A stretch of DNA of 64,000 bases from Streptomyces sp. NRRL F-2664 (GTDB lineage: Bacteria; Actinomycetota; Actinomycetes; Streptomycetales; Streptomycetaceae): contig NZ_JOFX01000050.1 of the NCBI RefSeq assembly GCF_000719345.1, forward strand, positions 3,326-67,325. The letters are read 5' to 3'. Made by a program: the position numbers and the translations under genes. Below, one piece after another: positions 10,071 through 17,843 of this stretch; positions within the stretch are counted from its first letter, which is position 1; every line of letters starts with the position of its first letter. The notes below the pieces were generated by a model that was given only the letters and a program-made list of their open reading frames with translations, made no database searches and was not told where the DNA came from.

Positions 10071-11809
10071 GCAGGCAGACCCCGCACACCGACCACAGCG
10101 CGCACTGTGCGCCGGGCAGCCGGCACATCGATCCGCACGAGTACGCGGCCGTGTTCGGTCCGCGGGCGGGGGACCGGGTCCGGCTCGGTGACTCGGGGCT
10201 GACGGTACGGGTGGAGTCCGACGCCCAGAAGCCGGGTGACGAGTTCCTGGCGGGCTTCGGCAAGACCGCCCGCGACGGGCTGCACCTGAAGGGCGCCGCG
10301 GTCCGCGACACCTGTGACGTGGTGATCAGCAATGTGCTGGTCATCGACGCGGTCCTGGGGATCCGGAAGGTGTCGATCGGCATCCGTGAGGGCCGGATCC
10401 ACGCGATCGGCCGGGCCGGCAACCCCGACACCCTCGACGGTGTCGACGTCGTCGTCGGCACCGGAACCTCGATCGTCTCCGGCGAAGGCCTGATCGCCAC
10501 CGCCGGCGCCGTCGACACCCACGTCCACCTGCTGTCCCCGCGCATCATGGAGGCCTCCCTCTCTGCGGGTGTCACCACCGTCATCGGCCAGGAGTTCGGC
10601 CCCGTGTGGGGTGTCGGCGTCAACTCCCCGTGGGCCCTGAAGCACGCCTTCAACGCCTTCGACGCCTGGCCGGTGAACATCGGCTTCCTGGCACGCGGTT
10701 CGTCCTCGGACGCGGCGCCGCTGGTGGAGGCCCTCGCCGAGGGCGGTGCGTCCGGGTTCAAGGTCCACGAGGACATGGGCGCCCACACCCGGGCCCTGGA
10801 CACGGCCCTGCGCGTGGCGGAGGAACACGACGTCCAGGTCGCCCTCCACTCGGACGGCCTGAACGAGTGCCTGTCCGTGGAGGACACCCTGCGGGTCCTG
10901 GACGGCCGCACGATCCACGCCTTCCACATCGAGGGCTGCGGCGGCGGACACGTGCCGAACGTCCTGAAGATGGCGGGCGTGCCGAACGTCATCGGCTCCT
11001 CCACCAATCCGACGCTGCCGTTCGGGCGGGACGCGGTCGCCGAGCACTACGGGATGATCGTCTCCGTCCACGACCTCAAGCCGGACCTGCCCGGTGACGC
11101 GGCGATGGCGCGGGACCGGATCCGGGCCGGGACCATGGGTGCCGAGGACGTGCTGCACGACCTGGGCGCGATCGGGATCACGTCCTCCGACGCCCAGGGC
11201 ATGGGCCGGGCCGGGGAGACGATCCGGCGCACCTTCGCCATGGCAGCGAAGATGAAGGGCGAGCTCGGCCCGCTGGAGGGCGACGGCGACGGCGACGACA
11301 ACGCGCGTGTGCTGCGCTACATGGCGAAGCTGACGATCAATCCGGCGATCGCGCACGGCCTGGCGCACGAGATCGGTTCGATCGAGGTCGGCAAGCTCGC
11401 CGACATCGTGCTGTGGCGGCCGCAGTTCTTCGGCGCGAAACCGCAGCTCGTCCTGAAGTCCGGCTTCCCCGCCCACGGCGTCACCGGCGACCCCAACGCC
11501 GCCACCGACACCTGCGAACCCCTCGTCCTCGGACCGCAGTTCGGCTCGTACGGGGCCACCGCGGCCGACATCTCCGTCGCGTTCGTCTCCGCCGCCGCGG
11601 CAGCCCTCGGCAGCGACGGGATGCCGACCCGCCGCCGACGCGTCGCCGTCCGCGGCACCCGCGGCATCGGCCCCGGCGACCTGCTCCTGAACTCCCGGGT
11701 CGGCGCGGTCGACGTGGACGCGCGCAGCGGCCTCGTCTCCCTCGACGGCGAACCCCTGCGCTCCGAAGCCGCCGAGTCGGTCTCCCTCAACCGCCTGTAC
11801 TTCCTGTAA
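10067..11809 (+). CDS. ureC: Urease-like alpha subunit with atypical flap
   Basis: A 580-residue amidohydrolase. The nickel ligands and catalytic residues of urease are visible: H152 and H154 (DTHVH), carbamylated K232 and H234 (GFKVHEDMG), H261 (ALHSD), H287 (FHIEGCGGGH), H335 and D375 (ITSSDAQGMG). The active-site flap differs: where standard ureases have CHHL, this protein reads VHDL, so the mobile-flap cysteine is Val334 and the following His is Asp336. The usual TGPAAGTHATTCTPG loop is replaced by a shorter EFGPVWGVGVNSPW. It is translationally coupled to ureAB and followed by aguA. Urea is the default substrate, but the flap and the neighbour make another ureido or guanidino compound possible. 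Confidence 0.85.
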   Translation: MSRQTPHTDHSAHCAPGSRHIDPHEYAAVFGPRAGDRVRLGDSGLTVRVESDAQKPGDEFLAGFGKTARDGLHLKGAAVRDTCDVVISNVLVIDAVLGIRKVSIGIREGRIHAIGRAGNPDTLDGVDVVVGTGTSIVSGEGLIATAGAVDTHVHLLSPRIMEASLSAGVTTVIGQEFGPVWGVGVNSPWALKHAFNAFDAWPVNIGFLARGSSSDAAPLVEALAEGGASGFKVHEDMGAHTRALDTALRVAEEHDVQVALHSDGLNECLSVEDTLRVLDGRTIHAFHIEGCGGGHVPNVLKMAGVPNVIGSSTNPTLPFGRDAVAEHYGMIVSVHDLKPDLPGDAAMARDRIRAGTMGAEDVLHDLGAIGITSSDAQGMGRAGETIRRTFAMAAKMKGELGPLEGDGDGDDNARVLRYMAKLTINPAIAHGLAHEIGSIEVGKLADIVLWRPQFFGAKPQLVLKSGFPAHGVTGDPNAATDTCEPLVLGPQFGSYGATAADISVAFVSAAAAALGSDGMPTRRRRVAVRGTRGIGPGDLLLNSRVGAVDVDARSGLVSLDGEPLRSEAAESVSLNRLYFL

Positions 11810-11839
11810 ACCAGCACAGCCCCTAAGGACCTGCCTGCC

Positions 11840-12889
11840 ATGACCACCAAGCCCGTGCACGACGGATTCCGGATGCCCGCCGAGTGGACGCCCCACGAAC
11901 GCACCTGGATGGCCTGGCCCAGCCCGAACCCGACCTTCACCACCGAGCAGGAGCTCGCCGAGGCCCGCGAGGCCTGGGGCGCCGTCGCCCGCGCGGTCCG
12001 CGCCCACGAGCCCGTCTCCCTCGTCGTCTCCCCGGGCGACGCCGAGAGCGCCCGCGCGATCGCCGGCGCCGGCGACGGCCACCCGCTCGACGTGATCGAG
12101 CGCGAACTCGACGACGCCTGGATGCGCGACATCGGCCCGACCTTCGTCACCAACGACGCGGGAGAGCTCGCCGCGGTCGACTGGACCTTCAACGGCTGGG
12201 GCGCCCAGGAATGGGCCCGCTGGGACCACGACGCGAAGATCGCCCGGCAGATCTCCGACGTGCTCGGCACCCGCACGTTCAGCACCCCGCTCGTCAACGA
12301 GGGCGGCGCGATCCACGTCGACGGCGAGGGCACCGTGCTGCTCACCGACACCGTGCAGCTGGGCAAGGGTCGCAACCCCGACTGGACCCGCGAGCAGGTC
12401 GAGGCCGAGGTCCACGCCCACCTCGGCACCACCAGGGCGATCTGGCTGCCGTACGGCCTGGCCGGCGACTACGGCACCTACGGAACCCAGGGGCACGTCG
12501 ACATCGTCGCTGCCTTCGCCCGGCCCGGCGTGGTCATGGTGCACACCCAGCCCGACCCCTCCCACCCCGACCACGAGCGCTGCAAGACCATCGCGGCGAT
12601 CCTGCGCGCGTCCACCGACGCCCGCGGCCGCCGGCTGGAGGTCGTGGAGATCCCGGCGCCGACCGTGCTGGAGGAGGAGGGCGAGTGGGTGGACTACTCG
12701 TACATCAACCACTACCTGTGCAACGACGGCGTCGTGCTGTGCGCCTTCGACGACCCGCGCGACGAGGAGGCCGCCGAGATCTTCCGGGGCCTCTTCCCCG
12801 AACGGACCGTGACCCTCGTCGACGCACGTACGATTTTCGCCGGGGGTGGCGGTATCCACTGCATCACCCAGCAGCAGCCGAAGGTCTGA
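11840..12889 (+). CDS. aguA: Agmatine deiminase
   Basis: Hydrolyses agmatine to N-carbamoylputrescine and ammonia. The 349-residue protein shows the pentein-fold motifs of the family: FRMPAEWTPHERTWMAWP at the N-terminus, DAWMRDIGPTF (substrate Asp), NGWGAQ, LVNEGGAIHVDGEGT, GHVD (catalytic His/Asp) and FAGGGGIHCITQQ with nucleophile Cys341. AAGGA lies 11-15 bases before the ATG. It follows ureC after 30 bases, so both are almost certainly co-transcribed. An N-carbamoylputrescine amidase gene, which would complete the usual route to putrescine, is not nearby. Confidence 0.95.
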   Translation: MTTKPVHDGFRMPAEWTPHERTWMAWPSPNPTFTTEQELAEAREAWGAVARAVRAHEPVSLVVSPGDAESARAIAGAGDGHPLDVIERELDDAWMRDIGPTFVTNDAGELAAVDWTFNGWGAQEWARWDHDAKIARQISDVLGTRTFSTPLVNEGGAIHVDGEGTVLLTDTVQLGKGRNPDWTREQVEAEVHAHLGTTRAIWLPYGLAGDYGTYGTQGHVDIVAAFARPGVVMVHTQPDPSHPDHERCKTIAAILRASTDARGRRLEVVEIPAPTVLEEEGEWVDYSYINHYLCNDGVVLCAFDDPRDEEAAEIFRGLFPERTVTLVDARTIFAGGGGIHCITQQQPKV

Positions 12890-12919
12890 CCTCCGGCGGA
12901 CCTGACGAAGGAGTGCCCC

Positions 12920-13585
12920 ATGGCGGCGGGTGGAGTACCGGTACGGGCGGCGCGCAGGAACGCGCCCCCGCGCGAGGACGTACTCGTCGCCGCCATGGCC
13001 ACGATCGCCGAGCGCGGCCTGGACGGCCTGACCATGGCCGGCCTCGGCCGCGAGGTCGGCATGAGCAGCGGCCACCTCCTCTACTACTTCCGCAGCAAGG
13101 ACGAGCTCCTGCTGCAGACCCTGGAGTGGAGCGAGGCCGAACTGGGCAGGGCGCGGCGGGCCCTGCTCGCCCGCCGCGGACCCGTCGCCGAGCGCCTGGC
13201 GGCGTACGTGGACCTGTACGTGCCCACCCAGGCCCGCGACCCGCACTGGACGCTGTGGCTGGAGGTGTGGAACCGCTCCCAGAACGCCGGACCCCAGGAG
13301 CGCGAACGGCAGGCGGCCATCGAGGGGGCCTGGCACCGCGACCTGGTGGCGCTGCTGGCCGAGGGCATCTCCCGCGGGGAGTTCCGCCCGGTGGACGCCG
13401 AACGGGCCGCCACCCGCATCCGCGCCCTCCTCGACGGCTTCAGCATCCAGCTGGCCGTGGGCCTGCCCACCCTCGACCGGACGGACATCCTGGCCCACGT
13501 CCGCGAGTTCCTCACCGACACCCTCGATCCCGCCGGCGTCCGCGGCGCGGCGGACCGCCCGGGCGGAGGGGCCGCGCCCGCATGA
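12920..13585 (+). CDS. TetR-family regulator (probably of the urease/agmatine operon)
   Basis: 221 residues. The N-terminal HTH reads REDVLVAAMATIAERGLDGL, then LGREVGMSSGHLLYYFRSKDEL, the standard TetR recognition helix with the BetI-like form. The C-terminal ligand domain (YVDLYVPTQARDPHWTLWLEVWNRSQ) resembles the BetI/TetR_C_6 group. A GGAG box (12910-12913) precedes ATG 12920, and aguA ends 30 bases upstream. As the last gene of ureAB-ureC-aguA it probably represses this operon through the dyad at 9282-9308; this is inference. Confidence 0.85.
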   Translation: MAAGGVPVRAARRNAPPREDVLVAAMATIAERGLDGLTMAGLGREVGMSSGHLLYYFRSKDELLLQTLEWSEAELGRARRALLARRGPVAERLAAYVDLYVPTQARDPHWTLWLEVWNRSQNAGPQERERQAAIEGAWHRDLVALLAEGISRGEFRPVDAERAATRIRALLDGFSIQLAVGLPTLDRTDILAHVREFLTDTLDPAGVRGAADRPGGGAAPA

Positions 13586-13631
13586 TGAGACGCCTGTCCA
13601 TCCGCGGCGGTCGGTGTGCCACACTGCGTGC

Positions 13632-13688
13632 GTGCCTGCTCTGCTCATGATTATCGCCAGCAGCGCGCCGGTCCCCAGTGGCCGCTGA
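13632..13688 (+). CDS. Candidate leader peptide for cimA attenuation
   Basis: GTG 13632 opens an 18-codon frame (MPALLMIIASSAPVPSGR) that includes Leu-Leu-Met-Ile-Ile, the end products of the pathway. A CACACT box at 13620-13625 ends exactly seven bases upstream, so the transcript would be leaderless. GTGGCCGC (13678-13685, last codons) is complementary to GCGGCCAC (13711-13718), and a classical terminator follows at 13741. This is the layout of a ribosome-mediated attenuator, but no antiterminator pairing that masks the terminator stem is obvious to me. Confidence 0.5.
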   Translation: MPALLMIIASSAPVPSGR

Positions 13689-13740
13689 ACCGTGGAAGAA
13701 CTTCGCGGACGCGGCCACCGTGCCTCGGACCCGCGTGCAG

Positions 13741-13768
13741 ACCTCTCGCTATCCGCGAGAGGTTTTTT
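13741..13768 (+). terminator. Rho-independent terminator upstream of cimA
   Basis: ACCTCTCGC, loop TATCC, GCGAGAGGT, then a run of T's to 13768. This is the most canonical intrinsic terminator in the window, about 100 bases before the cimA start. It is either the attenuator of cimA or the end of the aguA-tetR transcript. Confidence 0.85.
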
Positions 13769-13870
13769 CGTTTCCCGGCCCATCCCTGCCGGGACCGGAC
13801 TGCGCGCGATGATGGGGGCAGTGGATCCCCGGTTGTACGGAACCACTCATCCGACAGGAGTCAGATCAGC

Positions 13871-15499
13871 ATGACGACGACACCAGAGGCGGCAACTGCG
13901 CTGTCCGGGGGCCTGGACGACAGCTTCCACGTCTTCGACACCACCCTGCGCGACGGTGCCCAGCGTGAGGGCATCAACCTCACCGTCGCCGACAAGCTGA
14001 CGATCGCGCGCCATCTGGACGACTTCGGAGTGGGCTTCATCGAAGGCGGCTGGCCCGGCGCCAACCCCCGCGACACCGAGTTCTTCGCCCGCGCCCGCGC
14101 GGAGATCGACTTCAAGAACGCCCGGCTGGTGGCCTTCGGCGCCACCCGCCGGGCCGGCGGATCGGCCGACCAGGACCCCCAGGTGCGGGCCCTGCTGGAG
14201 TCCGGCGCCCCCGTGATCACGCTCGTCGCCAAGTCGCACGACCGCCACGTCGAGCTCGCCCTGCGCACCACCCTGGACGAGAACCTGGAGATGGTCCGCG
14301 ACACCGTCTCCCACCTGGTCGCCCAGGGCCGCCGGGTGTTCGTCGACTGCGAGCACTTCTTCGACGGCTACCGCGCCAACGCCGAGTACGCCAAGGCCGT
14401 CGTCCGCACCGCCCACGAGGCCGGCGCCGACGTGGTCATCCTCTGCGACACCAACGGCGGCATGCTGCCCGCCCAGGTCTCGGCGACCGTCGCCACCGTC
14501 CTCGCCGACACCGGGGCCCGCCTCGGCATCCACGCCCAGGACGACACCGGCTGCGCGGTCGCCAACACCCTGGCCGCCGTCGACGCCGGCGCCACGCACG
14601 TGCAGTGCACCGCGAACGGCTACGGCGAACGCGTCGGCAACGCCAACCTCTTCCCGGTCGTCGCCGCACTGGAGATCAAGTACGGGCGCAAGGTGCTCCC
14701 CGACGGCGCACTCGCGGAGATGACCCGGATCTCGCACGCCATCGCCGAGGTCGTCAACCTCACCCCCTCCACCCACCAGCCGTACGTCGGCGTCTCCGCC
14801 TTCGCGCACAAGGCCGGGCTGCACGCCTCGGCGATCAAGGTCGACCCGGACCTCTACCAGCACATCGACCCCGAGCGGGTCGGCAACACGATGCGGATGC
14901 TGGTCTCCGACATGGCCGGCCGCGCCTCCATCGAGCTGAAGGGCAAGGAGCTCGGCGTCGAACTCGGCGGGGACCGCGCGTTGATCTCCCGGGTCGTGGA
15001 GCGGGTCAAGGAGCGCGAGCTGCAGGGCTACACCTACGAGGCGGCCGACGCCTCCTTCGAGCTGCTGCTGCGGGCCGAGGCCGAGGGGCGCGCCCGCAAG
15101 TACTTCCGCATCGAGTCCTGGCGGGCGATCGTCGAGGACCGTCCGGACGGCACCCACGCCAACGAGGCCACGGTCAAGCTGTGGGCCAAGGGCGAGCGGA
15201 TCGTCGCGACGGCGGAGGGCAACGGCCCGGTCAACGCGCTGGACCGGGCCCTGCGGGTGGCGTTGGAGCGGTTCTACCCCCAGCTCGCCAAGTTCGAGCT
15301 GGTCGACTACAAGGTCCGCATCCTGGAGGGCACGCACGGCACCGAGTCCACGACCCGCGTGCTCATCGCCACGACGGACGGCGTCCGCGAGTGGTCGACG
15401 GTCGGTGTCGCCCCCAACGTGATCGCCGCTTCCTGGCAGGCCCTGGAGGACGCGTTCACCTACGGCCTCCTCCACGCGGGCGTCGAGCCGGCCGAGTGA
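13871..15499 (+). CDS. cimA: Citramalate synthase
   Basis: 542-residue DRE-TIM family enzyme. FDTTLRDGAQREGINL, GVGFIEGGWPGANPRD, LCDTNGGMLP, GIHAQDDTGCAVAN and QCTANGYGERVGNANL are the CimA-type barrel motifs. The C-terminal third (from about residue 410) is the LeuA dimer regulatory domain, which senses isoleucine or leucine in relatives. It condenses pyruvate with acetyl-CoA for threonine-independent isoleucine synthesis. ATG 13871 follows AGGAG at nine bases. Older annotations call it a 2-isopropylmalate synthase; the EGGWPGANP motif favours citramalate synthase. Confidence 0.92.
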   Translation: MTTTPEAATALSGGLDDSFHVFDTTLRDGAQREGINLTVADKLTIARHLDDFGVGFIEGGWPGANPRDTEFFARARAEIDFKNARLVAFGATRRAGGSADQDPQVRALLESGAPVITLVAKSHDRHVELALRTTLDENLEMVRDTVSHLVAQGRRVFVDCEHFFDGYRANAEYAKAVVRTAHEAGADVVILCDTNGGMLPAQVSATVATVLADTGARLGIHAQDDTGCAVANTLAAVDAGATHVQCTANGYGERVGNANLFPVVAALEIKYGRKVLPDGALAEMTRISHAIAEVVNLTPSTHQPYVGVSAFAHKAGLHASAIKVDPDLYQHIDPERVGNTMRMLVSDMAGRASIELKGKELGVELGGDRALISRVVERVKERELQGYTYEAADASFELLLRAEAEGRARKYFRIESWRAIVEDRPDGTHANEATVKLWAKGERIVATAEGNGPVNALDRALRVALERFYPQLAKFELVDYKVRILEGTHGTESTTRVLIATTDGVREWSTVGVAPNVIAASWQALEDAFTYGLLHAGVEPAE

Positions 15500-15571
15500 C
15501 GGCGCACGTCGGCAGGAGCCCCTTATGTCCAACTCACACAGGAAAGTGACGGTTCGGGTAGCGTCGGGGAT

Positions 15572-16927
15572 ATGAGGACCAGGCTGATATCCGTGCGTGG
15601 GGGATCGTTGCTGTCCGGTCTGCTGCTGGCCCTGTCCGCGACGGCCCTGGCCGTCGCGCCGCAGGCGTCGGCCGCCACCGGGGTCGCCGCCGTGGGGGAG
15701 GCCCTCAAGGAGGGGCCCGTGTACGTCGACCCCCGGGCCCGGGCGCAGCTGCCGCCGGCCGAGGCCGACGCACTCGCGGAGAAGATCAAGGACGCCGGGA
15801 AGCCGGTCTTCGTCGCCGTCCTCCCGGCCACCGCCGAGTTCCCGCCGGACAAGGTGCTCCCCGCCGTCCGGGCGGAGACCGGCATCACCGGGCTCTACGC
15901 GATCCGGCTCGGCGACGGCTTCAACGCCGGCGCCGACCGGGCGGTCATGCCGGCCAACGCCGTGCGCAACCTCACCGAGGCGGTCAAGACCGGCGCCCCG
16001 GTCGACGCGAGCACCCAGCTGAACAACTTCGTGGACCAGGCCCTGGCGCAGGCCAGGGGCAGCGCCCCCGCCTCGTGGGGCACCACCGGCGCGGGCGACG
16101 GGGTACCGGTCGGCGGCCTGGTCACCCTCGGCGCCATGGCCGCGGTCGGCGGCGGCGGGGCGTACGCGTTGGTCCGCCGCAACCGCAGGAAGAAGGAGCA
16201 GACGCGGCGCGAGGCGATAGAGCGGCTCGGCGTGGTCGTCGACGAGGACATCACGGCCTTCGGCGAGGAGCTGGACCGCCTGGACTTCCACCCCGGTGAA
16301 CCCGGCGCGGACGACGCGATGCGCGAGGACTACGCGCGGGGGCTCGACGCGTACGACAAGGCCAAACAGCTCATGGCCTCCGTGCAGTACCCGGAGGAGG
16401 TCACCGGCGTGACCCGGGCCCTGGAGGACGGCCGGTACGCCCTGGCCCGTCTGGACGCGCGCCGACAGGGCCGGCCGGTCCCGGAGCGCCGCGCACCCTG
16501 CTTCTTCGACCCGCGCCACGGGCCCAGCACCGAGGACGCGACGTGGGCCCCGGCGACGGGAGCGGCGCGTACGGTACCCGTCTGCACGGCGGACGCGGTC
16601 CGGCTGCGCGACGGGCACGACCCGGCGGTGCGCACCGTCGACACCGAGCGCGGGCCGCGGCCCTACTACGACGCGGGCCCCGCGTACGGGCCCTGGGCCG
16701 GCGGGTACTTCGGCGGCGGCATCCTGCCCGGCCTGCTCATGGGCACGATGCTCGGTTCGATGATGTCGACCCCCGCCTACGCCTCGGACTACGGCGGCGG
16801 CTTCGACGGCGGGGACTTCTCCGGCGCCGACTTCAACCCGTCCGATTTCGGCGGCGGGGACTTCGGCGGCGGAGGCGGGTTCGACGGGGGAGGATTCGGC
16901 GGCGGCTTCGACGGGGGCGGCTTCTAG
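15572..16927 (+). CDS. Secreted/membrane-anchored protein with Gly-rich tail
   Basis: 451 residues. An N-terminal signal peptide (SGLLLALSATALAVAPQASA) is followed by an extracytoplasmic domain of about 150 residues resembling a TPM-like fold. Next come a single membrane segment (VGGLVTLGAMAAVGGGGAYAL, near 180-200), a basic stop-transfer stretch RRNRRKKEQTRR and a cytoplasmic coiled part. The conserved-looking motif APCFFDPRHGPS is near residue 310. The tail beyond about 410 is repeats of GGGDFGGG/FDGGG type. TAGCGT lies eight bases before the ATG, so the mRNA may be leaderless. Function unknown; it reads as a Streptomyces-wide hypothetical membrane protein. Confidence 0.7.
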   Translation: MRTRLISVRGGSLLSGLLLALSATALAVAPQASAATGVAAVGEALKEGPVYVDPRARAQLPPAEADALAEKIKDAGKPVFVAVLPATAEFPPDKVLPAVRAETGITGLYAIRLGDGFNAGADRAVMPANAVRNLTEAVKTGAPVDASTQLNNFVDQALAQARGSAPASWGTTGAGDGVPVGGLVTLGAMAAVGGGGAYALVRRNRRKKEQTRREAIERLGVVVDEDITAFGEELDRLDFHPGEPGADDAMREDYARGLDAYDKAKQLMASVQYPEEVTGVTRALEDGRYALARLDARRQGRPVPERRAPCFFDPRHGPSTEDATWAPATGAARTVPVCTADAVRLRDGHDPAVRTVDTERGPRPYYDAGPAYGPWAGGYFGGGILPGLLMGTMLGSMMSTPAYASDYGGGFDGGDFSGADFNPSDFGGGDFGGGGGFDGGGFGGGFDGGGF

Positions 16928-16959
16928 GGCAGGCCGCCCCCGGGTCGCCGTGCGGCAGG

Positions 16960-17568
16960 TCAGGCCTGCTTGATGGCCGAGATGTCGAAGGTCAGCTTGA
17001 CCTTGTCGCTGACGACGACGCCACCGGTCTCCAGGGCCGCGTTCCAGGTCAGGCCCCAGTCCGAGCGCAGGATGTCGGCGCTGCCCTCGAATCCGACGCG
17101 CTGGTTGCCGTACGGGTCGGTGGCGGAGCCGTTGAACTCCAGGTCGATGGAGAGCGGCCGGGTGACGTCCTTGATGGTGAGGTCGCCGGTGATCCGGTAG
17201 GTGTCGCCGCCGAGGAACGCGGCCTCGGTGGAGCGGAAGGTCATCAGCGGGAAGGCCTCGGCGTCGAAGAAGTCGGCGCTGCGCAGGTGGCCGTCGCGGT
17301 CGGCGATGCCGGTGTCCACGGAGGCGATCTTCACATCGATCGAGGCGGTGGAGCGGGCCGGGTCGGAGCCGTCGAGGTGCAGGGTGCCCTCGTGGTCCTC
17401 GAAGGCGCCGCGGACGTTGGTGACCATGGCGTGGCGGACGGTGAAGCCGATGCGGCTGTGGGCGGCGTCGACGACGTAGTCGCCGGTGAGGGCGGCGAGG
17501 GCCGGGTCCACGTCCAGCGTGGCGACGGCGGCGGTGTTCTCCGGGGTGCGGCGGTTGAAGAGACCCAT
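16960..17568 (-). CDS. YceI-family polyisoprenoid-binding-like protein
   Basis: 202 residues, lipocalin-like YceI fold: GDYVVDAAHSRIGFTVRHAM, VRGAFEDHEGTLHLDG, SADFFDAEAFPLMTFRST, YRITGDLTIKDVTRPL and the C-terminal DKVKLTFDISAIKQA. There is no signal peptide, so it is the cytoplasmic form common in actinobacteria. Family members bind isoprenoid chains; the physiological role is unclear. It is divergent from accB with a dyad at 17613-17626 in its upstream region, of the kind MarR-type repressors bind for yceI genes in other Streptomyces, though no MarR gene is adjacent here. Confidence 0.88.
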   Translation of the reverse strand: MGLFNRRTPENTAAVATLDVDPALAALTGDYVVDAAHSRIGFTVRHAMVTNVRGAFEDHEGTLHLDGSDPARSTASIDVKIASVDTGIADRDGHLRSADFFDAEAFPLMTFRSTEAAFLGGDTYRITGDLTIKDVTRPLSIDLEFNGSATDPYGNQRVGFEGSADILRSDWGLTWNAALETGGVVVSDKVKLTFDISAIKQA

Positions 17569-17612
17569 GACTTACTCCTCGGCAGTGGTTCCTGTGTGGG
17601 GGCGCCGAGGTC

Positions 17613-17626
17613 GTTTAACGTTCAAC
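17613..17626. promoter_or_regulatory. 14-bp imperfect palindrome upstream of yceI
   Basis: GTTTAACGTTCAAC is a dyad with one mismatched pair, centred on AACGTT, about 45 bases before the yceI start. A second TTCAA-rich stretch follows near 17658. It is a plausible MarR-type operator; no direct evidence. Confidence 0.45.
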
Positions 17627-17843
17627 GACTTCGACACCAGAAACACTAGAGGCATTCTGTTCAAATTTCAACCACTGGTCGGGGTGTCGGCGATTTCTGT
17701 GAAGGTCCTACAAGCGCACAGGACCCCGGATGGCGGAGTCCTTACTTCCACCGGTGGTTCTGTGCGGGCCGGACAGCGGAAGAGTCCCGAGACTGTGCGG
17801 AATGAACGGAGGTTTTTCATCACGATCTTCGTAAGGTCGGTAC

